From: Typha latifolia
Taxonomy: Eukaryota > Streptophyta > Magnoliopsida > Poales > Typhaceae
DNA: 64,000 nt
Assembly (NCBI GenBank): GCA_019914945.1
Contig: CM034106.1
Coordinates: 1,364,001-1,428,000, forward strand
Reading direction: 5' to 3'
The position numbers and the translations under genes were made by a program. Positions 20,575 to 31,221 of the stretch are shown piece after piece (the stretch's first letter is position 1; every line of letters begins with the position of its first letter). The notes under the pieces are model-generated. The model was not told where the DNA came from. It made no database searches and saw only the letters and a program-made list of their open reading frames with translations.

Positions 20575-23500
20575 CCATGAGTAGCTTGGTAGTAGTGGTA
20601 AAATTTGGAAAGGTTCAAATTGGGTGGGTTAGTCAACGTTTGGGAGCTATTGTTTGACCGCAAAATCCGCTATTGGGCTGACCGTTGAGTCCTTGGAACC
20701 AACGGTTTCGTTTAAAACTAGCGCGAACTCTTGACTTTGGTTAGAGGTGAAGCCGGCAACACCTTTTAAGACGTCTGCCGATATTAGCATATAGAATTAA
20801 AAGAGTTCCACACAATTGCCACGAAATTATCATAATTATCATTATATTATATAAAAATATTATAATTGCTTGTTGTTCTTTCAAAAATGGCATTCCATCA
20901 GTTAAATCTAGCTTATCACAATAAGAACCAAATTTAGATTTTTTAAAATATAAATTTTAATCATTTACATGTGTCTGTCAACTATACTATTGTGACAATT
21001 TTAAAAAATTTCATTAAAAATTAATCATAAAATAGTTCAGAAAGTTTAGTGATAATTATGATATTAAAATATGCAGTGGCAATTATGATATGTTGAAAGT
21101 GTAAAACACCCTATAATTAATAGGGCAAATTACATTTTACCCCTATGGTTACTGCTAGATTTTTTTCATCTAAAACTAATGATACCTCTACTATCATCTA
21201 TGCTAATATTTATTTATTTAGTTTGAGAGAAATCAACGCTAATACTTTTGCCATGAGCAAATTGCTAAATGACCAAATTATCCTTATCATCATCAAAGTA
21301 TAATGTTATTTGATGGGATTAATCAAGTCTTTTCACATCCTCATTAACGATTAACTAATAGTTGTAATTTGATCTATACCATTGTGGAAGTTAAATGCTT
21401 TAACTTATAATCTATAAAAATAAGTTGAAATCGAGTCAAACCGTAAGGTAAACTGTAATTTAACCTAATTTCCTGCAATAGAGCTTACCGAGGCTCCACT
21501 CTCTAGTAGACTATTAAGCTGAACAAAAGCTAATAATTAGGCTCAGCTTATTATTATAACCAAACAAAAGGGATTTATATTAAATAAAGTGAAGTGAACA
21601 ACAGAGTTTTGCGAACTTTTCTGACCCAATCTAACATTTGTAGAGCATAAGTACAGCTTTTCTTGACTGGAGACAGTCGACCAAGTCCATGAACTTATGC
21701 TAAAATGTCTGGATAGACTCATAGACAGCCCTACTTAGTGGACTTTTAGTCCCAACTTATCAAAATAATGTAAAGATCATTAACTGATTCAACAATTTCA
21801 TCACAAGGAATAGTTGTTGTTTCTGTGATTAGATGAATGATGTACAAATGAATTTCATTTTATAATCACATTGGTAATACAGACCAAAGTCATGTTGCTT
21901 CCAAAAAAGCTTTATATAAACGTATGCTTTCGTGTTTTGGTTTCTATTTGCTAATGAGATTATAAAGTAAAATTATCTTGCACATCATTTGTCTTCATAT
22001 TCAAGATTCCTAAAATACTTTCTAAGAATAATGAACAAATATATGCATAGATATGTTAATAATCATTAACAAGAAAGATTGATTATGGAGTATTAAGGCG
22101 GCAATAACAAAGCATTGCACTTCCAAAATTACATATAACTACAGCATGAGAGGATTTATAGACTAAAGATTGCTTTAGGAGTCACTTATCTGCCAACTCT
22201 ACTTTGAGCTGAAATTTGACAACTGCAAGGTTATTATTGCTCTTCCATCTTGGATGAGCAGCTCAAAATGTAACGCAACGACCCTGTTCCTGTAAATGTG
22301 GAAAAACTAATAGTTACATCCATTTTTTAGCAACAAAGAAAGAGAAAGTAGACACCATTCTACATGTTTAAGCTCCACAAAATAGCAAGCAACAGGTGAA
22401 AGATGCAACCAAAAGGAAGAAATACCCACATTCATTCATTATCCCCAAATTCAATGACAGATAGTTTCATTTACTCAAATCTACCAATTTGTTTAATCTT
22501 AAGGAAAAGTGTGAACAGTTGCAACAGACATCCATATGTTTACAGAATCTCAGCAGGCATCACTGACATACTTCGAAATTCTCAAATAAGCTCAAGAACA
22601 GTAAAGTTGAAAACCTCCATTGAGCAAGATATTAGGACAGACTGGAAAATTGCAAACTGAAAAGAAGAGGCAACTTATGAAAAATTAGGTAAATTTGTGT
22701 CCTGATGTGAAGAAAACAAACTGAAAAATATCATATTAGATGAATCATATCAGTCCTTTTCTTTATTTAACTTCCCATTGGGAGCAAAAGAAAGCAAACC
22801 GATAAAAAGGAAAGCCATACTCTCTGATGGATAAAAAACAAGGTTCTCCATAAATTATCACAACTTGATTTAGATAAGAGTTTGAATAAACAATACAAAG
22901 GCCAATTCAAAGGAAATACAACATAAACTAGAGAGGAAATTTGGTCTCCGGTTCATTTATGGCTGAACTATCAAGGAACTGTAGCTTCAGCAAACAAAGA
23001 ACAAATGCAGGTTCTGGGCATGTATTGGATAAGGTATGGAAACAAGAACTACCATTAAAGCATATCTCAAATTCCAACCAACTTCTGTCATACCATTAAG
23101 AAGTTTAAATGATAACAAAGTGCCCCTATGACAAAGTATAAAACAGTGTGAGAATATAGCTGATATTTTGAATCATGCACACAGTTATAATACAACACCA
23201 AAAGAAACACTACTCGATGAAGAAAAATAAGATGATCAGTCTCTTGCAAACTGCATATATCCATAGCCTTACTAGCATTTTTCTGAGATAGAAACATTAG
23301 CAAAAATCTAATATAAAAAGGTGTTCTAGCACACAGGGTTCCACTAATGAAGGGTCTGCCGGGGCAAAACAACGATCACATTGAAAACTTAAAGAAACCA
23401 TACAGCATAGCCAAATGGTCCAGAAAGCAAATGTCTAGACTAAAGGAAAAACATCCCACTATCCACTGCAGTACTATTGCTTGATTAAATAAGTCTTAAC

Positions 23501-24217
23501 AATACTTAAAAAGAAAAATCTAGCTTGTACTTTTTAGTGTCAAGAGTAACCATCGCAGTTTTTTTTATTAAATTATATGGCATTAAAAAAATTAGGATTA
23601 ATCTTTATTTGCCTCTTTGGCTTACTAAATTGTAGCTTACAGATGAAGAGATATCCACAAATCAAAATCTGTCATCTTTCTCCCTCTTCTAGACTATTCT
23701 CATGTAGAGGTCTCATCTGATTAGTTACCATCCTACACATCACCTAGCCTTCTATAATTTTATGACAAGTCCCTCCATTGTTTATTTTTCTTTGGCAGGG
23801 AACTCGCAACTTGGCACGAAGCATAAGAAGGTCGATGTCATACTGACAAACGGCCATAAAAAAAGAAAAGAAAATAGAAACGCTTAGATGATGATGTGAT
23901 GACACCAGAAAAGAGCATTCAACACAACAGATCTATAATCAAGTAAGAAGGCAATACTCACTTACTATTCGATCTTCTCTCATAATTACTGATTTACATC
24001 ACTAATAACTCTTACTCATCTAGAATTCCATAATTTCTAGATGTTGCACTTTGTGAGTATGAAATTTTTTAAGACAACTATACCTCCCATGCTTCATTTA
24101 TCAAAATCCTGACATGTAAAATCATGTCCAAATATTAGTACAACTGAGATAAATCTGAGATAGCTTAGTTACTGGGGAAATAAGAAAAAAGAATAACTCA
24201 TGTGATGTGAACATCAC
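20575..24217. other. Long spacer, possibly part of a downstream intron of the ATL gene
   Basis: No coding region recognised. A MITE lies at 21122-21467. On the minus strand at about 22293 there is a fair splice acceptor (ATTTACAG before GAACAGGG), which could receive the donor found just after the ATL stop codon at 27531-27536. If so, 22293-27536 is one large 3' UTR intron that contains the gypsy remnant. This is untested. Confidence 0.35.
21122..21467. mobile_element. MITE with inverted ends, about 345 bp
   Basis: The left end AGGGCAAATTACATTTTACCCCTATGGTT is matched by the complement of the right end (AAACCGTAAGGTAAACTGTAATTTAACCT), giving TIRs of about 28 bp. The interior is AT-rich without a frame. 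No clear target duplication. Confidence 0.7.
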
Positions 24218-24568
24218 TGACAAGACACGATGGCATGTGTATCAGCACAAAAGACGTCGATATTTGATGATCCCCCCCTATAGGGATCTAATTCTAATTG
24301 AGAATTCATAAAATTTTATTTATTTATTTATTTATTTATTATGTGTCATTTATAGTTATTTTACATTTTTCCTTTGTCTAGGGTGTCTTTTGCTTACTTT
24401 TATTGTAAAACTATATATAAACCCTTTGTGCTTTCTTTTGAAATTAATGAAGATTTTATAATTGCTCTTTTTAGTTAAAAAAAGAGTGTAAAACCATTGT
24501 TGAAGGTGGAGGTGTAAAATCTCATTCCTCTTCTATCTCTTTGATTCATCTCCTCTCCCAATTTTGCA
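24218..24568 (+). repeat. 5' LTR of the gypsy remnant
   Basis: Matches 25682-26030 along its length, including a TATA box at about 24410-24424 and the segment CATTCCTCTTCTATCTCTTTGATT. It contains a (TTTA)n run at about 24315-24345 that the other LTR has in shorter form. Confidence 0.75.
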
Positions 24569-24589
24569 TCACTTTTTAAAAGCACTATT

Positions 24590-25670
24590 CAATTATCGTG
24601 GTAATGGATTGATTTTCTAAGTAGCGCACTTTATACCATGTTATCGAATTTTTGACTCCTCTCGAGTTACGGAACTCTATTTTGATGAAATCGTTAGGCT
24701 ATACTGACTTCCAAATGCTAGATAGGGATGTGAAATTCACTAGTTTTTTGGAAAATCCTATGGCATAAGATGGGAACCAAGCTTCAGAATTCAACTGCTT
24801 TTCACTCTCAAACTGACAGACAAATTGAAGTAGTCAATAGGAGTCTACGGAACCTATTAAAGACTCTTGTTGACGAGAATTTAAAAGATTAGGACCAAAT
24901 ATTGCCAGCCGTTGAATTTGCCTATAATAATTCTGTTAATTAGTCGATAGGTCTAAATCCAACTAAGGCAGTGTATAATTATAAACCTAAGCAGCTCATA
25001 GATCTCATTTCTATGGCTCATTATCATAGGCTGTCTAAGTCTGCATTTATATTCGCATCATATATTCATGACCTGTATAAAGAAATCAGTAACAAAATTG
25101 CTCAAAATAATACTAATTATAAAATTCAAACTAATCTAAGAAAGAGATTCAAAAAATTTAATGTTAAAGATTATGTGATAGTCCGGATACATCTGGAATT
25201 GTTCCCTCCCGTAACTATCAAAAAGTTGCATGCACGAAGTGCCGAACCTTTTAAAATTCTTAAAAAAAGTAATGCTTATGTTCTAAAATTACCAAATAAT
25301 TTTGACATCAATTATACTTTTAATATTGAGGATCTAGTCGCTTAGAAAGGTCTAGATTTTACTCCAGATAATCCACTAGCTAGTGAGCCTACCGATGAGC
25401 CTATTTATAAGAGAGCCTCTTTATCTCAACTTCCCAATATTTCACCTAACACAGCAGATGAAATTGATAAAATTTTAGATAATGAAATTATCTCAACTAG
25501 AGAAAATAGAACTCAACGGTATCTGATACGTTAGAAAGGACAACCTAAATCTGATGACACATGGCATGATCGCCATAACTTAGAGAGACACAACACTGAT
25601 ATCCTAGAGCAGTATGAGAGCAACAGAGAGGCACATTCGACAAAGTCGAGATCTCTCCCACTCGAGAAGA
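24590..25670 (+). pseudogene. Gypsy integrase C-terminal part and chromodomain, decayed
   Basis: Translated in pieces: YSIIVVMDRFSK-like and LDRDVKF (24590-24740), then NSTAFHSQTDRQIEVVNRSL (the usual H-x-Q-T-D-G-Q-x-E-x-x-N region holding the third catalytic Glu), LLPAVEFAYN-type sequence, and an open stretch from 24971 to 25345 ending in FNIEDLVA. After it comes YLIR-stop-KGQPKSDDTW...NLE (about 25515-25590), the core of a chromodomain with the aromatic cage tryptophan W-K-G mutated to a stop. In-frame stops at several former Trp and Gln codons fit C-to-T decay of methylated DNA. Chromodomains of this class target insertion to heterochromatin. Confidence 0.85.
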
Positions 25671-25681
25671 ATGATGCGGAC

Positions 25682-26030
25682 ATACAGGACATGATAGCAT
25701 GTGTACCAGCATAGGAAGCGGCAACATTTGATGATTCCCCCTGTAAGAATCTAGTTCTGATCGAGAGTTCATATTATCTTATTTATTTATTATGTAATGT
25801 TTATGATTAATTTTATATTTTTTATTTGTCTAGAGTATCTTTTTCTTAACCCCATTGTAAGTCTATATATAGACCCATTATGCTTTCTTTTGAGGTTAAT
25901 GAAGATATTTAATTATTTTCTTTAGTGAAAAAAAGTGCGAAACAATTATTAAGGGTGGAGGTGTAAAACCACATTCCTCTTCTATCTCTTTGATTTCTCT
26001 TCTATATGCTTCTCTCCACCATGTTTTGCA
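25682..26030 (+). repeat. 3' LTR of the gypsy remnant
   Basis: Direct repeat of 24218-24568, less the long (TTTA)n expansion; TATA box at about 25871-25882. The chromodomain frame runs into it with no clear polypurine tract. Confidence 0.75.
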
Positions 26031-27562
26031 TTATCATATCATTTAGTAGAGTCAATAAAGAAAGCTAATAAAAATATTTGCACCATTATAGGACATGGGC
26101 CTACATAGAACAAAATAGTGAAACTCAAGCATCTGCGGTAAATTCCTTTTCAGTGTAGGATAACAAATCCTTTCATGACAAGGCATACTTCTAGAATTCC
26201 CGCACAATTGTGTCAAGAAAAATGAAATAAGATTGGTCCCTCCCTGAGAGAGTAGCATACTCCCATTAGAAGAAAAAAAAGTACTTCTATAGTTCACACT
26301 TTACATACAATAACGTCAAACAAAATTGAGTGAAAGATGGGCTATCCAGAAGAGTATAGCTGCATATTTTCATCAGTTATTATCCTTCTCCTTTTATACT
26401 GTACTGTAGTATGCTAGTATGGCCTTTCCATGTAAGAGAAGCATTTTAAAGAAACCACTCTTGACGAGGGTGATACTAGGAAACAAAGATTCATCTCATT
26501 CTTCTTTTCACTAACATCATGCAGTCCTTCAAATGTCCTTTATATTCCCTGATCATATCTCTAACCAAAACACAGCCCTTTTGAAGGTAAAATGGTAAAT
26601 TATTACATACCCATTATACCCACCAAGGGACCAACTATATCACTATCTATTATTCTGAATTAAGTGTTGCCAAAAGATGCAGATTGGCCAGTCAATATAG
26701 AATCAAGAAAATTGATCATCAACTTGTCAGCATTGACTTCTCTGGTTGTCCCGTCATGCTTATGCTACTTAAGTTACAGAGATGAACCAAGACCCTAGCG
26801 CAAATAAGCCAATTGTTTGATGAAGTATTCCACTGAAATAAGATGACACCTATAAGAACCTGCTTATTCTCTCATTGGCATTGCATCAAGATCAGTACGG
26901 AATGCAAGGAACTTCACCCAGTTGTTAAGAACAATGACAGTGAGCTTTCTTGCTATAGCAGCTATCTGAAACTCTGAAAATGTAAATCATGCAAGCAGAT
27001 AAGCCACAGGACTACCCAAAGAGACATATTTTTCTAACTTTGACAACAGTTCCATGCTCAGATTAATTCCTCCAATAAACAACTAAATTATTGTAGCATC
27101 TAAATATTCACTATGTTTGAGCATATATATCTGTCACTCACTAAACGGATTAGAGAAAATGAAAAGTCTCAAACTTTGCTTGATCCTATAAGTAACTCAC
27201 TTCTCCTTGCAAAGTCATTCTATTACATCACTTAATAAACAAACCACAACTACTGATGAGCAATGAGCAATTTCAACTAATTCTATTTGTTTTTGGTGTT
27301 CTTTCAGGAGAATTAACATCACTGTTCCTCATTAGAAAAGCTCCATAATACCCACCCAAAATTTTATAAAAAAAATTCTCATTTGCATTATCTTAGTTTC
27401 CTCAGTTCCTACTAATTGCTTACCCAAGAAAAAGGCATTGCTCAGCTAAATTAACAAAAGAGTAATATCATTTTAATTTCTTTCTACAGGCCAATAAAAC
27501 CCTAAATGCATCAACCAAACTAAGAGGTTAACTTACAGAGATATCCATCAATCCGATCGATC
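26031..27562. other. Spacer or 3' UTR intron downstream of the ATL gene
   Basis: No coding sequence recognised on either strand. On the minus strand a strong donor GTAAGT is at 27531-27536, 26 bases after the ATL stop codon. The text below it looks like intron: AT-rich, with no frame. Confidence 0.4.
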
Positions 27563-28048
27563 TCATTTCTCAACCCCGGTACGACATATCGGGCAGACTG
27601 GCGACCGCACCAACCACCGGTCGACGCATGCGGCGTGGAACACGTGCCCACATGAGGGCAGCTTCCGGAACCGCTCTTTCTGGCAGATCCCTTCGAGGCA
27701 CACGGCGCAGTCCGGCGGCCACGGCGGCAAGGCGGAGCACTCGAACCAGGGGAGCTCTCGGAGATCCGCCGGCGAGAGGCCGGAAGGAGAGGCGTCCTCG
27801 CCGAGGAAAACTCTCCGACGACTGCGGAGGCGGAGGGCTCTTCCGACGACGCAGAGGTGGAGGAGGACGAGAGCAGCGACGCTGGCGAAGAGGAAGAAGA
27901 GGGCGAGCGCCACCGCCATGACGAGGGCTTGGATGATGAAGGAGAGCAGACGAGCGCCACCCTTTGGCTTCGCCGATGCGGACGCGGCCGCCGGCGACAG
28001 CGATGGGGCGGGTCCGACGAACGGAAGGTCGTCATCGAATCGGGCCAT
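27563..28048 (-). CDS. RING-H2 finger E3 ubiquitin ligase, ATL56-type
   Basis: 161 residues, single exon, very GC-rich. A hydrophobic segment at about 33-67 anchors it in a membrane. A GLD-like stretch (GLSPADLRELPWFE, 90-103) comes before the RING-H2 domain: C114, C117, C133, H135, H138, C141, C152, C155, with W145 at the E2-contact position. This is the fixed order of the plant ATL family, which transfers ubiquitin from an E2 to substrates, often in defence or stress responses. The wording CAVCLEG...LPSCGHVFHAACVDRWL...CPICR and the leading RLLSFIIQALVM region resemble ATL56 (recalled, moderate). The ATG is in good context (CCATGG). A splice donor shortly after the stop suggests an intron in the 3' UTR. 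Substrate unknown. Confidence 0.92.
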   Translation of the reverse strand: MARFDDDLPFVGPAPSLSPAAASASAKPKGGARLLSFIIQALVMAVALALFFLFASVAALVLLHLCVVGRALRLRSRRRVFLGEDASPSGLSPADLRELPWFECSALPPWPPDCAVCLEGICQKERFRKLPSCGHVFHAACVDRWLVRSPVCPICRTGVEK

Positions 28049-30237
28049 GGATTCGTTACTACTCTCTCTATCTCTGTTCGCTTTTCGAGGGGGGGGAATA
28101 AAAAGGGTGGGGGCAGAAACGTGTCGAAATTTGGGATATTCTCAGAATAGTTGTAGAATATTTTGACCAGACTAATTTTCTTTTACCAAAATAGTTTTTC
28201 CGTTCTAGCTAACGGCAGTGACGGTAATCAAATTTACAACTATTTTGCCTTTTATATTATCTTCTTTTAGAAGAATTTTAATGTCCAAACTATAAGTATG
28301 AGAAAAATTAAAATTATAAAAAGCATAAGTCTTAACACAAAAAATTATTTCTCCAATTTTTTATCTTAAAATTAATGTCTATTAGACAATCACATATACC
28401 TTATTTTAAATTTTTTTTTCAAAAGCAATGAAATATTCTCTCTTCCATAGGTTAAGATTAACTTCAGGATTTTTAGGTTATTTTTGAGGCATTAAAGGCA
28501 AAATGTAAGAATTAAGTGATTATAAAAGACAAATAAAATTTTATTTATAAAAAAAAAACAATTTATATACAAATAAAAATACTAGCAGATTTAGTTTTTA
28601 TATGAGATAAATCCTTCAAAACTATTCATCCATTCTTTGGTCAGCAAGATGTTGGAAATTTCTAAGTAGCAATTAGAATAAATTTTGCCATCCTGTGTGA
28701 TGATTATACTTTATAAGTTTCACAGAGCTATTTGGTTGCTAGTATCAGACTGCATTAGATGGAATATAGCTGAATCTTATGATTCATACATCTAAGGGAA
28801 AGTTTTAAAAACTTGCATCTCATGAGCTTGAGATGAACTGATGCACTACAAAACTCGCAATAAAAGTAGTGAATTAAAAGTCTGATACAATCTCATTCTA
28901 TCAGATGCTGATTAGACTTTCTTTCATACATCTAATTTACTAACACACTCAGCTATATTCCAAGGACAGTAAGTAATTAGCAAATACAAGTAGTGATATC
29001 TATTAATCCAAGTAAGCAAACTATGAATCATCCACATGTAATTGACAAATACAAGCATATAGCTCTAAAAACTTAAGGGATCAAAATAGAATGGAGCAAT
29101 TTCAAGAAATTTGTCTTGCAATTCTATCGCTGTTTTTAGAACTAAGATACATCATGAATTTTCGCAGAAAAACAAAATTCTTCTCTTTGTTTTAAACAGT
29201 TTAAAGGTATGTGACTATAGGAAACCACTGGTGACATTTTAGGTAGACATCAGCATATATTGAAAAGCTCATATCCCTGAACCTTTTAGGACATCTCAAA
29301 ATCAAAAGCATGCACATATTAAAAAAGAAAGAAAGAAAGATGATGAGTTCCAACCCTTTGCATTTCCTGGCATTAGGAACTATAAAAGTTCATAGATGCA
29401 TATTCTGAAGAGCTGCTGATATTCTCATAAATTGTCAGCAGCTGAAGAAGCTCGACATTTTTATATCAATAGCTTGTCCCAGAGTTGCATTTAGTATCCC
29501 TTTCAGGGAAGCAACTCTTACTGAACTTGAGTTATCGGAATTATTAACAGGTCCATCAATTGTACAACAGTTCTTGATACATACTAGCCAAAGCTATGGG
29601 GAAGAACATGCAGCTTCACGCATGGGAAGCCGGTGGTCATGAACTTCTTTAAGCATAATAAACCCGATAGGGTGGTCAATCGCCCTGAAAGTCAGCCATG
29701 CATTATATCACTATATAGAAAATTAAATTCTAAAGCGCATGGATAGATATTATAACATTGATTCATTGATTGAAGTAATCAATAGCAGTGCCATACAGTC
29801 CCTTAGATATTCTCACAGTAGTCTGTCCCTACTATAACAAAAGTAAAGAACTATTCAGGAAAGTGATAACGATAGAGTTCATATGCATTTAAACAACCCA
29901 CAGCATTTAAGCTTAGTTTATTACTTACCAATCACTATCACATCATATAATTGTTGCTAGAAAAATGTTATTACAGAAAGCTATATCTTCTTAAATTTAA
30001 GAACTAATAAATGTAGGGAAATTAATCTCTATTGTTTCTAGATGAACCTGTTCAGCACCAGTTTGGATGTGGATTGGCATATATATGTCTACTATACTAC
30101 TCTTATCTTATTTTAATTGGAACTTTGGATTGCTTAGGATTAGAAATAGTTAATTCAGTACATTTGCAGCATAAGAAGTATGGTGCTTTTATCTTAAAAT
30201 ATTCCCTAATTTGGAAAGGGAGGAACTTATTCAAGAA
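28049..30237. other. Spacer between ATL and trihelix genes
   Basis: No independent gene seen. On the minus strand, TTTCAG before GGCGATTGACC (29684) is a possible splice acceptor for the trihelix gene, and 29330-29690 could then be its last exon and 3' UTR. The rest is AT-rich. Confidence 0.4.
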
Positions 30238-31221
30238 CTAATGGTCATCACATATGAAAGTATGTAAGATATTTCTAACCTTTCCCTCTTTTCTCGGTAT
30301 AATATCCAGCTCAGCCCTTAAAGATGAACTCTCCCTCTTATGGTTCATTCTATCCAATCTCTTCATAAAAAGCTTAGCTATTTGCAATTGGGTATTCGCT
30401 ACAATCTCTGTTCTCTTGAGCTCCATTTCCCCCCTCTTGATTTCTGCCTCTGCCCTCATCCTCTCTGAGTCCTTGTACATCTCTATCCTCGCTTGTTCTA
30501 TCTTCAAGAATGAATGAGCAAGCAACCTAATGCTCTCTGCCACCTCATTCTGTGAGCTCTTCTGCTTCTTCATCAGGTTACCGATCATCCCCATCTCATC
30601 ACCCGTATTAGCCACCTGGTTTCCTAGGGCACCCACATCAGTATCTGTGCTTGTACTTGCCTTCTTCTTATTGTTGTCAATAATATTGTTACCGTTGTTA
30701 GCATTATTATCATTTGGCATAGTGTTCGATCCATCGTCTCGGTTGCTATCCTGCAAATGCCCCTCATCAGCATCCTCCATCTTTGGCAAGGTTTGCAGGT
30801 CGATATCGTGATTAAATTCAGATCGTGCAATGCAATTTGCAGTCCCTTTCAGAAGTCCATCCATTCGGGCATAGTACTGCCAAGACGAGGCCGAGTTAGG
30901 ATCACGGGCGGCTGCCGTCTCAGCCCGGTACCTCTTCTTCATCGACTCGATCTTGTTCTTGCATTGGTTAGGAGTCTTGAGGGCCTTGGTACCAGAACAC
31001 CGTGATGAAACTTCACGCGCAATGTCCTCCCAATCAGTCCCCTTCAGTTTCGCGCGGTTCCGGAGTATCCATTTGGATTCATAGACCTCCAAAAGGCACA
31101 ACACTGCCCCCTCACTCCACTCATCCCTCTTCACCTTGTCCAACCCCCTCGCCACCGCCACGGCTACCGCAGAAGGATCCCCAATCCCTTGAACTCCATC
31201 CATAAGCCCCAAAAGCACCAA
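30238..31221 (-). CDS. Trihelix transcription factor, ASIL/SIP1 type
   Basis: A frame of 327 residues. The N-terminal trihelix (MYB/SANT-like) DNA-binding domain spans about 33-100, with the three conserved tryptophans at W35, W51 and W64 and the usual ending TPNQCKNKIESMKKRYRAE. An acidic, Asn-rich linker follows (150-190, with a run of Asn/Asp), then a charged coiled coil at about 225-290 (ERMRAEAEIKRGEMELKRTEI). This is the layout of ASIL/6b-interacting-protein-like trihelix factors, nuclear regulators that in Arabidopsis repress seed maturation genes. The start may be residue 1 or Met7. The end is uncertain: an AAAG/GTTAGA donor at 30280/30279 joined to an acceptor at 29684 would replace the last 13 residues by Gly-Asp-stop. 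Confidence 0.88.
   Translation of the reverse strand: MVLLGLMDGVQGIGDPSAVAVAVARGLDKVKRDEWSEGAVLCLLEVYESKWILRNRAKLKGTDWEDIAREVSSRCSGTKALKTPNQCKNKIESMKKRYRAETAAARDPNSASSWQYYARMDGLLKGTANCIARSEFNHDIDLQTLPKMEDADEGHLQDSNRDDGSNTMPNDNNANNGNNIIDNNKKKASTSTDTDVGALGNQVANTGDEMGMIGNLMKKQKSSQNEVAESIRLLAHSFLKIEQARIEMYKDSERMRAEAEIKRGEMELKRTEIVANTQLQIAKLFMKRLDRMNHKRESSSLRAELDIIPRKEGKVRNILHTFICDDH

Larger units (their letters stand above)
24218..26030 (+). mobile_element. Ty3/gypsy chromovirus, internally deleted
   Basis: Two direct repeats of about 350 bp (24218-24568 and 25682-26030) act as LTRs. Both carry GATGAT.CCCCC, a TATA box in TATATATA context (ACTATATATAAACCC and TCTATATATAGACCC), the segment GGTGGAGGTGTAAAA, and an end at TTTTGCA. 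Between them lies only the end of pol: a piece of integrase and a chromodomain, full of stops. Gag, protease, reverse transcriptase and RNase H are gone. The LTRs differ at many positions, so the insertion is old. The LTR start is uncertain by a few bases, and no target duplication is evident. Confidence 0.82.

Noticed and set aside
27520..28166. Four other frames across the ATL gene
   Set aside because: GC-rich shadows; only the 161-residue frame has a RING-H2 domain and a membrane segment.
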